Below are positions 32,133-39,882 of a DNA stretch of 41,104 bases, piece by piece (position 1 is the stretch's first letter; every line of letters starts with the position of its first letter). The position numbers and the translations under genes were made by a program. The DNA is taken from NCBI RefSeq assembly GCF_003696235.1, contig NZ_RFFJ01000031.1:1-41104 (forward strand), read 5' to 3'. The DNA is from Streptomyces triticirhizae (GTDB lineage: Bacteria; Actinomycetota; Actinomycetes; Streptomycetales; Streptomycetaceae). The notes under the pieces are model-generated. The model worked only from the letters and a program-made list of their open reading frames with translations, had not been told where the DNA came from and did not search any database.

Positions 32133-35100
32133 GTGGCGCGACCGACTGACTGGTCTCCGGTGGACATGGATCGGGACCCGACACCCGGTGACCCGGACGA
32201 GGTGCGCGAACTCGCGGACGAGTTGCGGGAGTTCGCCGACAATGTGGCGGAGGCGCTGGGCAAGATCCGCGGGTTGGCCTCGGAGCGTGCGGTGTTGGAC
32301 TGGGCGGGGTTGTCCGCGGACGCGTTCCGTTCCGAGTTCGAGGGCGTGCCGGACAACCTGACCAAGCTGGAGGACAGCTATTCCCTGTGCGCGCGGGCAC
32401 TGCACACGTACTGGCCGAAGTTGCAGACCGCGCAGGGCATGGCGGACCGGGCGTTGGACCGGGCGATCTCCGCGCAGGCGGATCTCGCGTCCGCTCAGTC
32501 GGCGTTGGGGGACGCGCGGGATTGGGTGGGCCGGGCCGGTGATGAGGCGGAGCGGCTTCAGCGCGAAGGGGAACGGGAGAACGTCGAGCCGCCGGACGAG
32601 GCCGACGTCCGGGCGGCCGCCCGCGACCAGCAGGCAGCCGAGGCCGCCGCCGGCGCGGCCAGATCCCGGGTCAACGATGCCGAGGAACGCCTCGCGGCCG
32701 CCCGTCAACTCGCCCAGGACGCGCAGGAGATGCGCGAGGAGGCCGCGCGCGAGTGCGCCCGCGACATCGACGAGGCGTCCGACGCCGGCATCCAGAACCG
32801 GCGTTGGTGGGAGAAGGCCATCAAGTGGGTGACGGACAACTGGGACACGCTGGTCGACATCTGCAAGGTCATCGTCGCCGTCCTCGGCGTCGTCGTGATG
32901 ATCATCGGCGGCCCGCTCGCCTGGGTCGTCCTCGCCGCCGCCCTGGTGGTCCTCGCCGACACCCTCGTCAAGTACGCGCGCGGTGAGGCCGGACTCCTCG
33001 ATGTCGCCTTCGCCGCGCTCGACTGCATCCCGGGGATGAAGGGGCTCACCACCCTGGGTGGACTGGCTCGGGGGATGCGGTCGTTGGCGTCCACGGGATT
33101 GCGTGGTCTCGGGCGGGGCGCGCTCGGGCTGGGGCGGAATCTGCGGCAGCGGGGCGTACAGATGTTTCGCCGCAACGCCTGCGGAGACCCGGTCGACGTG
33201 GCCACGGGTGAGCTGCTGATGTCCGCCACTGACGTGGAACTCCCCGGCGTGCTCCCTCTGGTCATCGAGCGGCACCACATCTCCACCTACCGGGACGGCG
33301 GCTGGTTCGGCGCCTCCTGGGCCTCCACCCTGGATCAACGCCTCGTCCTGGACGAGTACGGCGTGCGGCTCTTCACCGCAGATGGCATGAGCCTGCTGTA
33401 CCCCCGCCCGATCCCCGGGGAGTCGGTGCTGCCGGTGGAGGGGCCTCGGTGGACCCTGGACTGGGACGGCCAATCCAGCAGCCCGATGGCCGTTCACCAA
33501 CGCGAGAACGGCCGAACGCTCCATTTCGCTCCGATCCAGGGGCGGCCTGGTTCGGTGCTACCGCTGAGCGCGATATCGGACCGGAACAACAACCGCATCA
33601 CCATTGCCTATGACGAGCATGGTGCGCCGACCGATGTGGTCCACACCGGCGGCTACCACCTCGGGGTCACCACCCGCGAGGGCCGCATCACCGACCTGCG
33701 ACTGCTCAACGACGCCGGGCAGCCCAGACTGTTGCGGTACGACTACGACGAGGCCGGGCTGCTCGCGCGGCTCACCAACTCCTCCGGGCAGCCGCTGCGC
33801 TTCTTCTACGAAGGCCACCGACTCGCCCGCTGGGAGGACCGGAACGGCTACTGGTACGCCTACGAGTACGACGCCGACGGCCGCTGTGTCTTCACCACCG
33901 GCACCGACCGCGCCCTCGAGTACCGCTATACCTACGACTCCGCCAACCACCGCACCACGGCAACCAACTCCCTCGGCCACCACACCACGTACGAGTTCAA
34001 CGACAGCTACCAACTCATCGCCGAGACCGACCCCCTCGGCCACGTCAACAAGCGCACCTACGACCGGTACGACCGGGTCCTCTCTCTCACCGACCCTCTC
34101 GGCCGCACAACCCGCTATGAGTACGCCGACATTGGCGACGAGGTTGCGGTGCTGCGGCCCGATGGTCACCTGGTGCGGGTCGAGTACAACGAAATCGGCC
34201 TGGTCACCTCGTTCATCGAGCCGGACGGAGCCAGGTGGGAGCAGGGATTCGACGCCGCCGGCAACCGCACCGTTCTCGTCGACCCGGCCGGCAACCGGAC
34301 CCGCTACACGTATGACGCACGTGGCGGCCTGGCCACCATCACCGACGCCGCCGGCGCCACCACCCTGGTGCGGTGCGACCCGGCCGGCCTGCCCATGGCG
34401 ATCACCAACCCGCTGGGCGAGGTGACCATGTTCCGACGCGACGCGTTCGGGCGGATCACCGCCACGACCGACCCGTTGGGCAACACCACCCGAACCTGCT
34501 ACTCCCCGGAGGGCTGGCTGTTGAGCCGGATCGACCCGCTGGGCGGCACGGAGATCAGGACCTGGGACGGTGAGGGCAACCTGCTCACCCTCCAGGACGC
34601 CAACGGTGGCCTCACCCGCTATGAGTACGGCGCCTTCGACCAACTCACTGCCCAGACCGGCCCGGACGGCGCCAGGTACGAGTTCCTGCGGGACACCGAG
34701 CTGAAGTTGGTCCGGGTGACTGGCCCACACGGCCGCACCTGGGACTACACCTACGACGACGCCGGCCGCCTCATCAGCGAGTCCGACTTCGACGACCGGA
34801 CCGTCAGCTACACGCTCGACGCTGCCGGACAGCTCGTGGCACGCAGCAACGCCCTTGGCCAGACGGTCGGTTACGTACGCAACGCTGTAGGCGACATCAT
34901 CGCCAAACACACCGGGGACCACGACACCAGTTACGTCTACGACCCCGTGGGACGCCTGCTTCGCGCCGTTGGTCCGGACTGTGAGCTGGTCATCGAACGG
35001 GACCGACTCGGACAGGTGCTGACCGAGACCGTCAACGGGCGGACGCTGGCGCAGACATATGACTGCGTCGGGCAGCCGGTCAGGCGCATCACACCGAGCG

Positions 35101-36533
35101 GCCACACCAGCGCCTGGGCCTACGACGAAAGCGGGCGCCCGGTGTCGCTGGACAGCGCGGGCCACACCGTCCTGTTCGAGTACGACGGTGCAGGCCGCGA
35201 GGCGCGCCGCGAACTCGACCACGGCGTCGCCCTGACCCACGCATGGGACCCGGCGAACCGGCTTGCCAGGCAGGAGGTGGTGGCACCCAGCCGGGCCGCC
35301 TGGACCCGCTCCTTCGTATACCGTGCGGACGCTTATCTGATCGGTCTGGAGGACAGCGACCGAGGTCGGTCGGTTTTCGGGCTCGACGCGATCGGCCGCG
35401 TCACCGAGGTCTCGGCGCCGGGGTGGAGTGAAACATACGCGTACGACGCGGCGGGCAACCAGGTCTCCGCCGACTGGCCGGCGCCGGCCGGGAACGCGTC
35501 GGGCGCCGGGGGGCGGCACTACGAAGGCTCTGACCTGCGAGTGTCAGGTCGCATCCGCTATGCCTATGACGCCGCTGGCCGCACCGTGCTGCGGCAGCGG
35601 GTGCGGCTGTCCAAGAAGCCCGCCAGCTGGCGCTACGAGTGGGATGCCGAGGATCGTCTGACCGCTGTCACCACACCCGACGGCGCCCGTTGGGAGTACC
35701 GCTACGACCCGCTGGGCCGCCGCGTGGCGAAGGAGTCCAGGGCCGCGGACGGCACTCCGGGCCAGTTCGTCGAGTTCACCTGGGTGGAGACAACTCTGGT
35801 CGAGCAGACCACGCGGGCGGCGGACGGCCGGTCCCGGACGGTCACCTGGGACTATCTAGGGCTCCATCCGCTGACCCAGGTCGAGCAGGTCTCGCAGAGC
35901 GAGATCGACCGGCGCTTCTACGCCATCGTCACCGATCTGGTCGGCGCTCCGACTCATCTCGTCGACGAGGATGGCGGCATCGCGTGGGAGGCCCGCACCA
36001 CTGTGTGGGGAGCGTCGGCCGGAGGCGACGACGGGGCGGGCACGCCGTTGCGATTTCCCGGGCAGTACCACGACGCGGAGACCGGGTGGCACTACAACCT
36101 GCACCGCCACTACGACCCGGTCACCGCCCGATACGCCTCGCCCGACCCGCTCGGGCTGGACCCGGCGCCCAACCACTACACCTACGTTCACAACCCACAC
36201 ACTTGGACCGACCCGCTCGGTCTCGCCGCGCACCCCACCGGGCTGAAGAACGCCTCCGCTGGGCTGAAGAACATCTTCTCCAACGGAAGCGTCCGGAGCC
36301 GGCCGATCATCGAGATCCGAGCGGCTCTGCTCGACGACGGCTTCGTCAGGCAGCTCGCGAAGAACAAGAAGGGCTACCTCTACACCAACCCGGCGGGCGA
36401 GCAGGTGCGGATCATGCGACGGAACGGCAACTGGGACATCCGGATACAGAACAGCGCCGGCAACAACCTTGACGAGTTCGGCAATGTGGCTCCCCCCGCC
36501 CAGACTCACGGCATCAACGTATATTCACGGTGA
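32133..36533 (+). CDS. Rhs polymorphic toxin with T7SS-type N-terminus
   Basis: A 1466-residue effector. Residues 1-215 form a WXG-like helical signal (LDWAGLSADAFRSEF, then GVPDNL) and coiled coil. Two membrane helices lie at about 240-280 (DICKVIVAVLGVVVMIIGG). A DUF6531-like block begins near 349 (CGDPVDVATGELLMSATDV). Many YD/Rhs repeats (about 450-1300) build the shell, ending with the Rhs core (GLDPAPNHYTYVHNP, then DPLGLA, to about 1362). The ~100-residue tip is the variable toxin, with YTNPAGEQVRIMRRNGNWDI and LDEFGN. Its family I cannot name with certainty; it may be a nuclease. The start GTG 32133 follows GGGGGGA. T7SS export is inferred from the N-terminus and EccC nearby. The next gene overlaps its stop. 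Confidence 0.9.
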   Translation: MARPTDWSPVDMDRDPTPGDPDEVRELADELREFADNVAEALGKIRGLASERAVLDWAGLSADAFRSEFEGVPDNLTKLEDSYSLCARALHTYWPKLQTAQGMADRALDRAISAQADLASAQSALGDARDWVGRAGDEAERLQREGERENVEPPDEADVRAAARDQQAAEAAAGAARSRVNDAEERLAAARQLAQDAQEMREEAARECARDIDEASDAGIQNRRWWEKAIKWVTDNWDTLVDICKVIVAVLGVVVMIIGGPLAWVVLAAALVVLADTLVKYARGEAGLLDVAFAALDCIPGMKGLTTLGGLARGMRSLASTGLRGLGRGALGLGRNLRQRGVQMFRRNACGDPVDVATGELLMSATDVELPGVLPLVIERHHISTYRDGGWFGASWASTLDQRLVLDEYGVRLFTADGMSLLYPRPIPGESVLPVEGPRWTLDWDGQSSSPMAVHQRENGRTLHFAPIQGRPGSVLPLSAISDRNNNRITIAYDEHGAPTDVVHTGGYHLGVTTREGRITDLRLLNDAGQPRLLRYDYDEAGLLARLTNSSGQPLRFFYEGHRLARWEDRNGYWYAYEYDADGRCVFTTGTDRALEYRYTYDSANHRTTATNSLGHHTTYEFNDSYQLIAETDPLGHVNKRTYDRYDRVLSLTDPLGRTTRYEYADIGDEVAVLRPDGHLVRVEYNEIGLVTSFIEPDGARWEQGFDAAGNRTVLVDPAGNRTRYTYDARGGLATITDAAGATTLVRCDPAGLPMAITNPLGEVTMFRRDAFGRITATTDPLGNTTRTCYSPEGWLLSRIDPLGGTEIRTWDGEGNLLTLQDANGGLTRYEYGAFDQLTAQTGPDGARYEFLRDTELKLVRVTGPHGRTWDYTYDDAGRLISESDFDDRTVSYTLDAAGQLVARSNALGQTVGYVRNAVGDIIAKHTGDHDTSYVYDPVGRLLRAVGPDCELVIERDRLGQVLTETVNGRTLAQTYDCVGQPVRRITPSGHTSAWAYDESGRPVSLDSAGHTVLFEYDGAGREARRELDHGVALTHAWDPANRLARQEVVAPSRAAWTRSFVYRADAYLIGLEDSDRGRSVFGLDAIGRVTEVSAPGWSETYAYDAAGNQVSADWPAPAGNASGAGGRHYEGSDLRVSGRIRYAYDAAGRTVLRQRVRLSKKPASWRYEWDAEDRLTAVTTPDGARWEYRYDPLGRRVAKESRAADGTPGQFVEFTWVETTLVEQTTRAADGRSRTVTWDYLGLHPLTQVEQVSQSEIDRRFYAIVTDLVGAPTHLVDEDGGIAWEARTTVWGASAGGDDGAGTPLRFPGQYHDAETGWHYNLHRHYDPVTARYASPDPLGLDPAPNHYTYVHNPHTWTDPLGLAAHPTGLKNASAGLKNIFSNGSVRSRPIIEIRAALLDDGFVRQLAKNKKGYLYTNPAGEQVRIMRRNGNWDIRIQNSAGNNLDEFGNVAPPAQTHGINVYSR

Positions 36534-36961
36534 TGACAGAGACAGACGGGACACCAGGGATGGTGAACAGCGCCCGGCACAGGCTCGACGCGCTGCTGAG
36601 TGAGTGGAGCTCCTTCGAGGAATGCCTGCTGCACGACGTCCGGCCCGTGCACTTCGGGTTCGGGGTGCGGATGGACATCAACCACGTGTGGGGGCCCGAC
36701 GGCCAGGTCCGGCCGGATGCTCTGGAACGGCCGGTGCTGGTCCGCCTGTTCCTGATGGGGGTGCAGCGGCTCGAATTCACCGGCGCCCTGAACCACGCGC
36801 AGCTCGCCGATCCCGAGCAGCTCGACTGGGGCCTGACCGAGATCGCTGTGGTTCGTCGGTTCGACGTCCCGGATCTCGTCGGGCTGGCGGTCGAGTGGGA
36901 GAGCGAACGTCAACTCCGCGTGTGTTTCGCCGATTTCCTACTGTCAGTGCCCGACGCCTAG
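36533..36961 (+). CDS. Probable immunity protein of the Rhs toxin
   Basis: A 142-residue acidic protein with no signal peptide. Its ATG overlaps the Rhs stop codon (TGATG), so translation is coupled, as is typical of immunity genes. It begins with helices (ARHRLDALLSEWSSFEECLL), then strands (RPVHFGFGVRMDINHVW; PVLVRLFLMGVQRLEF). That pattern of an SF near the start and repeated strands is reminiscent of the Imm50-type fold, but not firmly. GTG 36530 or ATG 36560 could also be starts. Position is the main evidence for its role: it would bind and block the toxin tip in the cytoplasm of the producing cell. Confidence 0.72.
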   Translation: MTETDGTPGMVNSARHRLDALLSEWSSFEECLLHDVRPVHFGFGVRMDINHVWGPDGQVRPDALERPVLVRLFLMGVQRLEFTGALNHAQLADPEQLDWGLTEIAVVRRFDVPDLVGLAVEWESERQLRVCFADFLLSVPDA

Positions 36962-36964
36962 CAG

Positions 36965-36985
36965 GGCACCGGCCGATCTGGTGCC
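36965..36985. terminator. Small hairpin after the immunity gene
   Basis: GGCACC (36965-36970) pairs with GGTGCC (36980-36985) around a 9-nt loop, 4 bp after the stop codon. It is short and has no U-tract, so termination would be weak. Confidence 0.35.
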
Positions 36986-37247
36986 GTCACGCGAGCCGGG
37001 TGGACGTCATCGACGCGGAGGCGGGCGAGGCTGTCGGGAAGGCCGACCCCGGCGCGGCGCCTGTGCTGCACCTCGCCGCATGGAGCTGATGACCTCGGGG
37101 ACTGGCAGATGGTCGACGACGACCAGCAACGCGGAGCAGGCGACTGCGGCTGAGCTTTGGTGGGGTGTGTGGTTGGTTGTGCGCGGGCGGTGACTAAGCT
37201 GGGATTCGCTCGGATGTGTGACTCGCCTTCTGTGATACGGAGTTGCT
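36986..37247. other. Intergenic, between immunity gene and lipoprotein
   Basis: No gene is supported in the 286 bases between stop and start; open frames lack ribosome-binding sites. Composition is more T-rich near 37156-37180. A possible promoter, TTGGTT (37173-37178), 16 nt, TAAGCT (37195-37200), precedes the lipoprotein gene. Confidence 0.45.
37173..37200 (+). promoter_or_regulatory. Candidate promoter of the lipoprotein operon
   Basis: TTGGTT, a 16-nt spacer and TAAGCT form a housekeeping-type pair about 48 bp before the GTG start at 37248. The -35 matches TTGACA at only three positions. Confidence 0.3.
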
Positions 37248-37907
37248 GTGGCTCGTCGGAACAGGATCGTGTACGGGGCCGTGGTCGCGGCCAGCGCGCT
37301 GGTGCTGACCGCGTGCGGTGGGGATGGGGACTCGGCTGAGGACGACGAGATCGCGGGCGTCCAGACGCCGACCGAGGAGTCGGAGCCGGAGGAGAGCGCG
37401 GACCCGGAGCCGACGGAGGAGCCGGAGGACGGCCGCCCGGAGATCGACCTGGGGCCGGACTTCGAGAATGTCTATGAGGACGAGCTGACGGGTGATCCCG
37501 TCGTGGACGCGGCGATTGGTGATCTTCAAGGTTTCCAGGATGCGGTAGCCGAGGCCATCGTCACCCACGAGACCAACCGGCCAGCATTGCGCTATTTCAT
37601 TGCTGGCGAAGCCCTGAATCAGGTCATCACCATGATGGATGGCGTGCACGAGGATGGGCTGACGTCGACCGGAACCGCCCGTTACTACAACCAGAGCGTC
37701 AACCTCGTGGATGATGCTTCTGCCACTTTCAGTTTCTGCCGTGATTTCCGGGAGGTGGCCACGGTGGACTTCACGACAAGAGAGTTGGTCGAGGAAGCCG
37801 ATGCGACCGCCGCGCCGTCCTTGTACACCGGACGGTTGGAACTGAACGACCTGGGTGTCTGGCAGACCGTCGGCTACGACCTGGAGTCAGATTCGCAGTC
37901 ATGCTGA
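37248..37907 (+). CDS. Lipoprotein of unknown function
   Basis: A 219-residue exported lipoprotein. The signal peptide has a basic start (MARRNR), a hydrophobic core and lipobox LVLTAC, with Cys at 23. A Glu/Pro/Asp-rich linker (about 30-75) leads to a soluble domain. That domain has NPALRYFIAG-like and ATFSFCRDF segments and a Cys at the extreme C-terminus (QSC), which might pair with the Cys in FCRDF. The start GTG 37248 follows GGAG at 5 nt. The next gene starts inside it (7-bp overlap), so the two are co-translated. No family recognised. Confidence 0.8.
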   Translation: MARRNRIVYGAVVAASALVLTACGGDGDSAEDDEIAGVQTPTEESEPEESADPEPTEEPEDGRPEIDLGPDFENVYEDELTGDPVVDAAIGDLQGFQDAVAEAIVTHETNRPALRYFIAGEALNQVITMMDGVHEDGLTSTGTARYYNQSVNLVDDASATFSFCRDFREVATVDFTTRELVEEADATAAPSLYTGRLELNDLGVWQTVGYDLESDSQSC

Positions 37908-38932
37908 GTAGTCCACGGCTGAAGTACCTGGGTTCCGGCCTCCTGGTCATTTTTCTCATGGCCGTCTCCACACCTGCATGGGCCGACATCCAGCAGGACG
38001 GAGATGAAGAGGTGACGGGGAGTTCGGACGGCCCGACCATCGATGCGAGTGCGGGTGTCGCTCGGATCACCTACACCCCGGCCGAGCCCGGGCCGGGGTC
38101 CGGGCCCTCGGTGGGTGCCACGTCCTGGTCGCCGCCGGCCTGTTACTACGCGCCGACGTACTCGCCCGAGGAGTTCCAGGCGTACTGGGACGAACTCTCC
38201 CGCGAGTTCTACAACTCCGGACATCTGCCCGAGGACAAGGAAGCCCTCAGGCAGTCCCTGGAGGACTCCTACGGGGAGGATGGCGAGTATCCCAACTTCA
38301 ACGTGGACCGGCAGGGGGAGGGGATGTTCTGGCAGGTGGTGCGGAACGACAATCACCCGGATGCGGACGCTCGTTGGGCGTGTGAGTCCCGCACCTTCTG
38401 GGTGGACTTCGGGGACCCGCCGCCCGCCGATGTTCCCGAGGTGGTGGACGTCGAGATGCTCGCCGAGTTGGCGTACGAGCGGATTCGGGTGCCGGACACC
38501 GAGATCGAGATGAACCCGGGCGGGGCGCAGACCGTCAATCTCGCGACGTGGGTCTGGCTAAGGCGGGGGGAGTTCGAGCCGGTGTCGGTGACGGCGTCGC
38601 TTGACGACTACGGGTTGTCGGCGACGACGACCGCGACGCCGGTGGGGTTGACGATCGAGCCGGGGACCGGGGACGCCGTGACGCACCCCGGTTCGGGGGA
38701 GTGCGCGATCGACGCGGCGGCGTACCGGGAGGGGGCGGAGGGCCATGAGCCCCCGTGTGGGGTGACGTATCTCCGGTCCACCCCCGAGGGCGGCGCCTAC
38801 GAGTTGACCGCCTCGGTGCGGTGGGAGATCGCCTGGGAGGGCTCGGACGGCTCCGGCGGCACGCTGCCGGACGGGGTCTTCGAAACCACCTACGACGTGA
38901 CCGTCGACGAGGTGCAGACGATCGTTCGGTGA
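37901..38932 (+). CDS. Secreted protein of unknown function
   Basis: A 343-residue exported protein with a clear Sec signal peptide: hydrophobic core GSGLLVIFLMAVS and a likely cut after TPAWA near residue 28. The mature part is acidic and aromatic-rich (PPACYYAPTYSPEEFQAYWD), followed by a strand-rich region (VNLATWVWLRRGEFEPVSV) and four or so Cys. It has no membrane helix after the signal. ATG 37901 overlaps the lipoprotein's end by 7 bp, so the two form a coupled pair. It precedes the SAF and ParA-like genes by 175 bp; a link to that pilus-like cluster is possible but unproven. Confidence 0.8.
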   Translation: MLSSPRLKYLGSGLLVIFLMAVSTPAWADIQQDGDEEVTGSSDGPTIDASAGVARITYTPAEPGPGSGPSVGATSWSPPACYYAPTYSPEEFQAYWDELSREFYNSGHLPEDKEALRQSLEDSYGEDGEYPNFNVDRQGEGMFWQVVRNDNHPDADARWACESRTFWVDFGDPPPADVPEVVDVEMLAELAYERIRVPDTEIEMNPGGAQTVNLATWVWLRRGEFEPVSVTASLDDYGLSATTTATPVGLTIEPGTGDAVTHPGSGECAIDAAAYREGAEGHEPPCGVTYLRSTPEGGAYELTASVRWEIAWEGSDGSGGTLPDGVFETTYDVTVDEVQTIVR

Positions 38933-39001
38933 ACTCTTGTGACAGGGGGCGCGCGGGGTGCGATATGTTGCGCGACCGCCGTTGTAGGCGCCGCGAGCGG
39001 A

Positions 39002-39030
39002 CTGATAGCGTGCGAATCACCGGATAGGGT
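39002..39030 (+). promoter_or_regulatory. Candidate promoter of the SAF/ParA-like operon
   Basis: CTGATA (39002-39007), a 17-nt spacer and TAGGGT (39025-39030). The -10 fits the actinobacterial TAGRRT pattern and the -35 matches TTGACA at four of six positions. It lies about 78 bp before the ATG at 39108. Confidence 0.4.
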
Positions 39031-39107
39031 AATGAGACCGTTCTTTTGCGTGAGCGTTCAGGCGATGGCCGTGAACGCCGCCTCCACGTGGGAACCGGGG
39101 TTGGCGG

Positions 39108-39827
39108 ATGAGAACTGAGGACCGGGTCACCACGGCTGCGAAGAAGTCGATCGCCGTTGGTCCAGTGGCCGGGGATCGGCTGCCCGCTCCCCCGCGCGAG
39201 CGCAAGCCCGCGTTGGCGGCGCTCGCCGCGCTGTTGGTGCTGATCGGCGCCCTGGGCGCCACGGTGCTGGTGATGCGCGCCGGCGACCGGGTGGAGGCGA
39301 TCCGCATCACCGAGCGCGTCCCGATGGGTCAGCGGATACCGGAGTCCGCGATGGAGTCGGTGCTGGTCGCCGAGGACGACGCGGTGAGCTATGTCCGTTG
39401 GGAGCAGCGGCAGACGGTGATGGAGAGCCTGCGGCCCACCACCGACCTGGTCGCCGGCACGGTGCTGGTCGGCGAGATGCTCACCGGTGAGCCGACGCTT
39501 CCCGAGGGCGAGGTCATGGTCGGGGTCTCGCTCCAACCGGGCCAGTTCCCCTCGGGACTTGAGGCGGGCGACACGGTCGCGGCCTACTGGGTCGGCGACG
39601 ACGGCCCCGCCGGCAACGCCGAGCAGGAGGACGCGCAGCAGCCCAGCCAGGACACGTTGTTGACGGACTCGGCCCAGGTGGTGGCGATCCACGGGGACGG
39701 CGGCGGCAGCGGGAACAGCACGCTGCCGGTGACGCTGCGCGTGGACGAGGCCGTGGTGGCCGAGTTGACCAGGGCGGCAGCCGCCGGCGACGTGTCGCTG
39801 GTGGTCGTCGCGGCCCCCGCCGAGTGA
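39108..39827 (+). CDS. SAF-domain membrane protein (CpaB-like)
   Basis: A 239-residue protein with an N-terminal cytoplasmic segment, one membrane helix (about 35-56, LAALAALLVLIGALGATVLVM) and an extracytoplasmic SAF domain at about 60-130 (ERVPMGQRIPESAMESVLV; LVAGTVLVGEML). A further beta-rich region follows with GVSLQPGQFPSGLEAGDTV and a polar linker. CpaB/RcpC proteins of Flp/Tad pili have this layout. The start is ATG 39108 with only a loose G-rich site. The ParA/CpaE-like gene follows after 55 bp, in keeping with a pilus or secretion cluster that continues beyond the window. Confidence 0.82.
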   Translation: MRTEDRVTTAAKKSIAVGPVAGDRLPAPPRERKPALAALAALLVLIGALGATVLVMRAGDRVEAIRITERVPMGQRIPESAMESVLVAEDDAVSYVRWEQRQTVMESLRPTTDLVAGTVLVGEMLTGEPTLPEGEVMVGVSLQPGQFPSGLEAGDTVAAYWVGDDGPAGNAEQEDAQQPSQDTLLTDSAQVVAIHGDGGGSGNSTLPVTLRVDEAVVAELTRAAAAGDVSLVVVAAPAE

Positions 39828-39882
39828 ACGACGACCGCGGAGGGGGCGAGGGACCGGTGCGCGGGGGAGGAACGGGGAGCGG

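Noticed and set aside
36986..37247. Second small immunity or orphan toxin remnant
   Set aside because: Short open frames exist, but none has a ribosome-binding site or resemblance to the Rhs tip.
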